Assembly: GCA_000063505.1 (NCBI GenBank)
Contig: CT971583.1
Span: 1,023,918 to 1,087,917, forward strand
Reading direction: 5' to 3'
Source: Synechococcus sp. WH 7803
Lineage (GTDB): Bacteria > Cyanobacteriota > Cyanobacteriia > PCC-6307 > Cyanobiaceae
Length of the DNA: 64,000 nucleotides
The position numbers were made by a program, and so were the translations under genes. This document shows, in pieces, positions 59,762 through 64,000 of this stretch. The notes beneath the pieces are model-generated. The model ran no database searches and was not told where the DNA came from. It saw nothing but the letters and a program-made list of their open reading frames with translations. Numbering within the stretch: position 1 is the first letter of the stretch; each line of letters starts with the position of its first letter.

Positions 59762-60033
59762 CCAAGCTCCTTTTGCTGCTTCTCAATGGAGGGATTGCTG
59801 CTCTGGCCCTCAGTGCAGCGTTGACGAACGACAGTGTGAACCAAGTGGGTTCGAGCCTTTTGCCACAAACCGATAGCCAAGGTGAGTTCCGCGGCTCCTA
59901 TGTGGGTGGTCGTTGGGTTAGCCGAAGCTCTCGCTTGGAAACAAATCGACTGCTGTACTACGGAGGCAGTGGTGGCTCTGGAGGTTCGTCCTACGGCGGT
60001 GGGTATGGCGGTGGTGGATGGAGCGGCAAATAA
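59758..60033 (+). CDS. Small exported Gly/Ser/Tyr-rich protein
   Basis: A 91-residue protein with a signal peptide (LLLLLLNGGIAALALSAALT) and a C-terminal low-complexity tail (YYGGSGGSGGSSYGGGYGGGGWSGK) after the basic stretch GGRWVSRSSRLE. It resembles in layout, not in proven homology, the Gly-rich exported proteins (DUF4247 or DUF1190/YgiB type) that accompany DUF350 and DUF4178 genes in other bacteria. It overlaps the preceding gene by ATGA and the spermidine-synthase gene by 16 nt. A possible substrate for modification or a membrane-associated linker; function unknown. Confidence 0.7.
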   Translation: MTKLLLLLLNGGIAALALSAALTNDSVNQVGSSLLPQTDSQGEFRGSYVGGRWVSRSSRLETNRLLYYGGSGGSGGSSYGGGYGGGGWSGK

Positions 60034-61607
60034 CCGCCGCTGATCTCAGTCCCGTCCAGGTGCGGGTGCTGTTGGTGACGGCCATGGTGTCCTCAGCGGC
60101 TGGCCTAACGCTGGAGCTGCTTCTGGTCGCCCAGGCGAGTTACCTGATGGGTGATGCAACCCTGGCCACTGGTGTGGTGGTGGGCACGTTTCTCGCGGCT
60201 ATGGGGCTGGGTGCCTGGTTGACCGAATTCATCGGCACGAAGAGGCAATCCCTGGTGCGATTGCTTCGGGCGTTGATGCTGGTGGAACTCTGCCTATTTC
60301 CCCTCTGTTTGCTTGGACCTCTGGCGTTGTTCTGGTTGTTCTCGCGCAATGCGCCGCTCTGGTTGGCGACCGTCGTGCTCACTGTGCTTGTGGGGTTGCT
60401 TGGCGGCATGGAGCTGCCGCTGATCACGCGCATGCTCGAAACCCAGGATCAATTGCGCCGCGCCCTTGCGAGGGTTCTTGCGCTGGATTACCTGGGGTCT
60501 CTCGTCGGTGCCCTTGCTTTCCCCCTGGTGCTGCTGCCCTGGCTCGGTCTGCTTCCATCCGCCGCGGCGTTGTCGCTCGTTCCGGTGGGGTGCAGCCTGG
60601 CCCTGGCCTCGGTTTTCCCAAGCCTGCGGCGCTGGCGCTACCCCTTGCTGGCCCTGTTCCCCCTGGCATCGGTCGCGGGTGTGCTGATCGCACCGCTGGG
60701 TGATCGCATCGAGGATCGCTTTTATGGGGCGCGGGTAATTGAAAGGAAGCAATCGCGATTTCAGCGCATCGTGTTGACCCGCCAGGGTGCCGACCTCAGG
60801 CTTTTCCTGGATGGAGATCTGCAGTTTTCAAGCCTTGATGAGTACCGCTATCACGAAGCGTTGGTGCATCCTGCGTTGGCTTGGCACCCAGCACCGCGAC
60901 GCATTCTTTTGATGGGCGCAGGCGATGGCTTGGCCCTCAGGGAAATCCTTCGTTGGCCTGATGTTGAGAAGGTCGATGTGGTGGAACTTGATCCAGAGGT
61001 GGTCAAGTTGGCGCGTCGTCATCCCATGCTTCGGCGTCTCAATGCTGACAGCCTCCAGGATCCAAGGGTTCAGGTTCATCTCGGTGATGCCTATGCCCAT
61101 CTGCGTTCCCTGCCCAACCAATACGACGTGGTGATTGCTGATTTTCCCGATCCGGATACGTTGCCCGTCGCTCGCCTCTACAGCGTGGGTTTCTATGGCA
61201 CCTTGCGCCAACGGCTCAATCCAGGCGCTGTGGTTGTCACGCAGGCCAGTACACCCTTTCTCGCACCCCGCGTTCTGGCCTCGATTGAAGCTGCATTGCG
61301 GGAGGTGGGTTTGCTGACGCGTCCTTACTCAGTGGCGATTCCAAGTTTTGGACCCTGGGGATTCGTGATGGCCCATGAGAACAACGGGTCCGATCGTTTC
61401 CGCCCGATACCGTTCGCCACGCGTTGGCTGGATGCCGATCAGCTTTCTGCATTGTTTGCCTTCCCCCGTGATTTGCGGCCTGAGGCCTCGGATACAGTTC
61501 AACCCAATCGAATGACGCGCCCGGTTCTGCTCGACTATCTAAGGAATGATCGCCGCCGCAGGCTGCAACAACCTCGTCTGCTGATTCCTATGACCCCTGG
61601 GTTCTAA
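60018..61607 (+). CDS. Spermidine synthase-like methyltransferase with N-terminal membrane domain
   Basis: A 529-residue protein. The first about 230 residues contain about seven membrane segments (AGLTLELLLVAQASYLM, VVGTFLAAMGLGAWL, LMLVELCLFPLCLLGPLALFWLF, VVLTVLVGLLGGMELPL). Residues 240-470 form a spermidine-synthase (SpeE) fold: LFLDGDLQFSSLDEYRYHEALVHPAL, RRILLMGAGDGLALREILRW, VVELDPEVVKLARRH, VHLGDAYAHLR and the active-site-like VVIADFPDP. This membrane form is the one found with DUF350/DUF4178. Whether it makes spermidine or modifies another amine is unknown. Translation is coupled to DUF4178 (TAATG). Confidence 0.88.
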   Translation: MERQITAADLSPVQVRVLLVTAMVSSAAGLTLELLLVAQASYLMGDATLATGVVVGTFLAAMGLGAWLTEFIGTKRQSLVRLLRALMLVELCLFPLCLLGPLALFWLFSRNAPLWLATVVLTVLVGLLGGMELPLITRMLETQDQLRRALARVLALDYLGSLVGALAFPLVLLPWLGLLPSAAALSLVPVGCSLALASVFPSLRRWRYPLLALFPLASVAGVLIAPLGDRIEDRFYGARVIERKQSRFQRIVLTRQGADLRLFLDGDLQFSSLDEYRYHEALVHPALAWHPAPRRILLMGAGDGLALREILRWPDVEKVDVVELDPEVVKLARRHPMLRRLNADSLQDPRVQVHLGDAYAHLRSLPNQYDVVIADFPDPDTLPVARLYSVGFYGTLRQRLNPGAVVVTQASTPFLAPRVLASIEAALREVGLLTRPYSVAIPSFGPWGFVMAHENNGSDRFRPIPFATRWLDADQLSALFAFPRDLRPEASDTVQPNRMTRPVLLDYLRNDRRRRLQQPRLLIPMTPGF

Positions 61608-62212
61608 TGGCTGGCCTTATTTTTATTTTTCTCCTTATTGCCCTGCTTCTGTGGCTTTGGTCTCGCTACAGCATGGGCACATGGCATCGTCCTCCGGTGG
61701 GATCAATGCCTCAGCAGCGCACCTTGTTCAATCTTCAGGTGGGTGATGTTGTTCAGCATCTTTCACGCGATTGGATCGTTGAAAACACCCTTGTTTTTGA
61801 TCAAGAAGGTTTCCAGTGGCAGGAGTATTACCTAAGGGACGGAGCAGAGGGGGTTTGGCTGGTTGTTGTTGATGACGACCGAATTGAACTGTCTTGGATG
61901 CATCAGGTGCCTCCGGAAGAGGTCTCTGTCCTGTTCCCCCTCCGTGATGAGCTTGTGTACCAAGGCATCCGTTATCGATTGGCGGAAAAGGGGATCGCTA
62001 ACTACCGCAAAACGTCCCGAGGCAGTCAGCAGGGAGGTCCCTGTCGTTTCTACGACTATGCGGCGCCGTTCGATCGGGTTCTCAGCGTGGAGATTTACTC
62101 CGCTTCTGAACTTCTTGCTGATAGTGGTGAGATTGAAATGTGTGTTGGAGTTCGCATTACTCCAGAGGCTCTCACTTTGCTACCGGGAGATGGTCGTAGC
62201 GTTTACTCCTAA
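61607..62212 (+). CDS. DUF4178 domain protein
   Basis: A 201-residue protein with one N-terminal membrane segment (GLIFIFLLIALLLWLWSRY). The cytoplasmic or periplasmic domain is beta-rich: FNLQVGDVVQHLSRDWIVENTLVFDQEGFQWQEYYLRDG, VVDDDRIELSWMHQ, and RYRLAEKGIANYRKTSRGS, matching DUF4178. The family is known from clusters with DUF350, spermidine synthase-like and PspA-like proteins. ATG overlaps the preceding TAA. Its own TAA overlaps the ligase stop as CTAA. Last gene of the cluster. Confidence 0.85.
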   Translation: MAGLIFIFLLIALLLWLWSRYSMGTWHRPPVGSMPQQRTLFNLQVGDVVQHLSRDWIVENTLVFDQEGFQWQEYYLRDGAEGVWLVVVDDDRIELSWMHQVPPEEVSVLFPLRDELVYQGIRYRLAEKGIANYRKTSRGSQQGGPCRFYDYAAPFDRVLSVEIYSASELLADSGEIEMCVGVRITPEALTLLPGDGRSVYS

Positions 62213-63906
62213 ACAGCGCGTTGCGCCTCGCACAGTTGCACGGCGTCGATGAGTGTATTGGCACTTTGCGCGGTGCGGTCATGGCGCCAGCGCAGAATTC
62301 TGGGGAAGCGAACAGCCAGTCCGCATTTGTGGCGTTTGGATGGCTGAATGCCCTCAAACCCGATTTCAAACACCAGATCGGGAGTCACCGATCGCGTTGG
62401 TCCGAATCGTTCCACTGTGTTGGATCGAATCCAACGATCGAGCTCGAGAATTTCACGATCGTTCAGGCCGGAATAGGCCTTGGCAAAGGTCACAAGCTGA
62501 TGCTGATCAGGATCAGCTGCGTGGCGATCCCAGAGGGCAAAGGTGTAGTCGGTGAACAGATTGGCGCGGCGTCCACGTCCTGCCTGGGCGTAGATCAGCA
62601 CGGCGTCCAGGGTCATGGGATCGCGTTTGTGTTTCCACCAATGGCCGCGTTTGCGTCCACTCAGGTAGGGGGATTGCCTCTGCTTCAGCATCAGCCCCTC
62701 CGCTCCTTCACGCACGGCCTGCTGGCGCAGGGTGTCGAGCTCATCCCAGGAGCTGAGTGCTTCCCCAGCGCTGATGCGCAGCTGTCCCGTGGATCGAGCC
62801 TCCTGCATGGAGTCCAGCAGCAGGTTCATTGCCGCGAGGCGCTCGTCCAGGGGGCTGTTGCGACGATCCTCTCCACCGGATTCGAGCAGGTCGTAGGCCA
62901 CGAAACAGGCCGGGCAGTCCTCTCGAAGTTTCCGGCCCACGCTCTTTCGACCCAGGCGGCGTTGCAGGTCGCTGAAGGGTCGCGGTCGGTCGTCTTCGGC
63001 AGCCCAGCAGATCACCTCACCGTCAAGCACGGTGTCATCGGCCAGGGACGCGGCCATCGCAATCAGCTCCGGAAACTGTTCATTGATCAGTTCCTCCCCA
63101 CGACTCCAGAGATAGGTACCGCTGTTGCGTTGGATCAGCTGCCCGCGGATCCCGTCCCATTTGTGCTCCACCCACCACTGTTGTGCCGGCGTCTCCCGCA
63201 GGGAGTCCAGTTGCAGGGGACTGGCCAGAAAAAACGGATAGGGCACCGGTCCCCGATTGGTGCGTTCCGTTGTGGGTGTTGCGGTGAGCGCTTCAAACCA
63301 GCTCCGTGACGGTTCGCTCGGGGCCATCAGCCGCTCCAGCACCAGGGCCTCCTCCAGGGCAAACCCCTTGGCGATCGCCTTCACCACAAGCCCCCTGGCA
63401 ACGCCGATCCGAAACCCTCCTGTGAGCAGCTTGTTGAATAAAAAATGCCGCTCATCCGGTACAGAGCTCCAGATTGTGAGCAGGGCTGCACTCTGAGTGG
63501 TCGGCTCGAGCAGCGCCAGTTCCGGCAACAGCTCTTCCATCCACCAGTGCAGGGGCGGGTTGGTTGCGATGGTTTCGATCCAGGCGTTCAACCTGTCGTT
63601 AACAGCCTGAACCGGAACGGACCCTTTGAGCTGCGGCCACAGCAGCGCGAGGGTCTCTGCGGAATCACCAACATGGCTCTGACAATCGTCGAAGAGCCAG
63701 TCGGGAATGGCGTCGCACGCCTGCAAAATCTCGCGAAGCCGGCGACCGGTGATCAGGCGTCGCCGCTTTTCACCCATCAGAAGCAACACGCTCCAGGCGC
63801 TGTCGTGGGACTCGCCAGCACGGAGATGGTCGGCAATCAGCGCGACCTTGCGCGCCGTGCCCGTGCATTGATCCAGGGCATCGATCAGCGTTGCGAAATC
63901 ATTCAT
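62209..63906 (-). CDS. ATP-dependent DNA ligase (ligase-associated repair type)
   Basis: A 565-residue ATP ligase. The adenylation lysine motif is VEHKWDGIRGQLI (KxDGxR). Further motifs are LDGEVICW (motif III), LMLKQRQSPYLSGRKRGHWWKHKRDPMTLDAVLI (motif V, K..H...K), and the OB-fold segment RSVTPDLVFEIGFEGIQPSKRHKCGLAVRFPRILRWRHD. The N-terminal helical domain about residues 1-180 is as in bacterial LigB/LigC-type enzymes that function with the helicase and PdeM. ATG at 63906; the same frame is open to the window edge but without homology I recognise. Stop shares CTAA with DUF4178. Confidence 0.93.
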   Translation of the reverse strand: MNDFATLIDALDQCTGTARKVALIADHLRAGESHDSAWSVLLLMGEKRRRLITGRRLREILQACDAIPDWLFDDCQSHVGDSAETLALLWPQLKGSVPVQAVNDRLNAWIETIATNPPLHWWMEELLPELALLEPTTQSAALLTIWSSVPDERHFLFNKLLTGGFRIGVARGLVVKAIAKGFALEEALVLERLMAPSEPSRSWFEALTATPTTERTNRGPVPYPFFLASPLQLDSLRETPAQQWWVEHKWDGIRGQLIQRNSGTYLWSRGEELINEQFPELIAMAASLADDTVLDGEVICWAAEDDRPRPFSDLQRRLGRKSVGRKLREDCPACFVAYDLLESGGEDRRNSPLDERLAAMNLLLDSMQEARSTGQLRISAGEALSSWDELDTLRQQAVREGAEGLMLKQRQSPYLSGRKRGHWWKHKRDPMTLDAVLIYAQAGRGRRANLFTDYTFALWDRHAADPDQHQLVTFAKAYSGLNDREILELDRWIRSNTVERFGPTRSVTPDLVFEIGFEGIQPSKRHKCGLAVRFPRILRWRHDRTAQSANTLIDAVQLCEAQRAV

Positions 63907-63931
63907 TCCAAGGGAAGGACGGTGCTCCCCG

Positions 63932-64000
63932 TCAGTAGCTCCAGCGGTTGAGATTGCTGTTGGCAGGGCCTGTGACCTGAACGTTGCAACCGGGAACCTT
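63932..64000 (-). CDS. C-terminal fragment of an unidentified gene
   Basis: Reading leftward from the window edge, a frame gives about 22 residues ending RWSY (KVPGCNVQVTGPANSNLNRW and on) before a TGA at 63932-63934, 25 nt from the ligase start. Its codons are more like those of real genes in this window than those of a second frame that ends in ATGA overlap with the ligase. The gene lies mostly outside the window; the expected neighbour in related systems is an exonuclease, but this fragment cannot confirm that. Confidence 0.35.
   Translation of the reverse strand, partial: KVPGCNVQVTGPANSNLNRWSY

Noticed and set aside
58775-60033. Horizontal-transfer island around the first two genes of the polyamine cluster
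   Set aside because: Only a mild shift in base composition is visible; no tRNA, integrase or direct repeats flank the region.
63907-64000. Extension of the ligase frame upstream of ATG 63906
   Set aside because: The frame is open to the edge, but the residues do not resemble ligase N-termini and a neighbouring frame has better codon use.

Overview
The window is a gene-dense, GC-rich stretch of a unicellular cyanobacterial chromosome. It most resembles marine Synechococcus of the Synechococcus/Prochlorococcus lineage; that assignment is an inference from gene content, since no database search was possible. Supporting genes are phosphoribulokinase (prk), class II fructose-bisphosphate aldolase (fba), the CemA-like proton extrusion protein PxcA, a cytochrome b6f cofactor-assembly protein (CCB2/CCB4 type), a Slr1796-like photosystem I factor, a fibrillin/PAP protein, an SLH-containing outer-membrane porin and many small proteins known mainly from cyanobacteria. 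I see no prophage, insertion sequence, rRNA operon or CRISPR array. The one clear RNA gene is tRNA-Met(CAT).

Layout. 1-6.2 kb: end of a UPF0182 membrane protein, 2-Cys peroxiredoxin, tRNA-Met, and a leftward run (LysM/M23 peptidase, trmL, cobU, pxcA, TPM protein, TerB). 6.2-16.5 kb: CCB protein, lptC-metG, a TerB/Mo-nitrogenase-C-terminal-domain protein coupled to a FAD oxidoreductase, ilvD, a divergent upp, and a lumenal pentapeptide protein coupled to a His-rich CobW GTPase. 16.5-24.5 kb: sugar/cation MFS transporter, L,D-transpeptidase, ICMT-like methyltransferase, SDR, purS-purQ, LD-carboxypeptidase, an acetolactate-decarboxylase-like protein with a CARDB tail, and fba. 24.5-36.3 kb: a long leftward housekeeping block (Gfo/Idh oxidoreductase, accD, pilD, prk, leuB, lpxD, proB, yqeG, DUF3727, ruvX, GNAT, CofE-like), with many 1-4 nt start/stop overlaps. 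36.3-43.1 kb: photosystem factor, DUF3685, Fur, hisA, CSP41-like epimerase, pgsA, CBS protein and a duplicated secreted protein. 43.1-48.9 kb: L,D-transpeptidase, a large Pro-rich secreted or membrane protein, the phosphoesterase PdeM, a GluR0-like glutamate-receptor ion channel, a ribbon-helix-helix regulator with a candidate operator, and a PPC-glutaredoxin fusion. 48.9-56 kb: porin, ABC ATPase, Nudix, small proteins, fibrillin, DUF427, lipase-like hydrolase, DUF1543 and chrA. 56-64 kb: DEXH helicase, a DUF350 / Gly-rich / membrane spermidine-synthase / DUF4178 cluster, and an ATP-dependent DNA ligase.

How the genes work together. Three members of the ligase-associated repair set (PdeM, helicase, ligase) lie within 19 kb but are not contiguous. 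Cell-envelope genes are frequent: LysM/M23, two L,D-transpeptidases, LD-carboxypeptidase, lptC, lpxD, porin and pgsA. Several genes serve the Calvin cycle or amino-acid and purine synthesis: prk, fba, leuB, ilvD, proB, hisA and purSQ. The most unusual items are the DUF350-spermidine synthase-DUF4178 cluster with its tiny secreted Gly-rich protein, the TVGYGD-containing receptor channel, the AldC-like CARDB protein and the PPC-glutaredoxin fusion. Packing is extreme: convergent genes often share the four bases CTAG or CTAA as both stop codons, and longer gene-free gaps are almost absent. The one exception is an AT-rich 345-nt gap at 52.1-52.5 kb.
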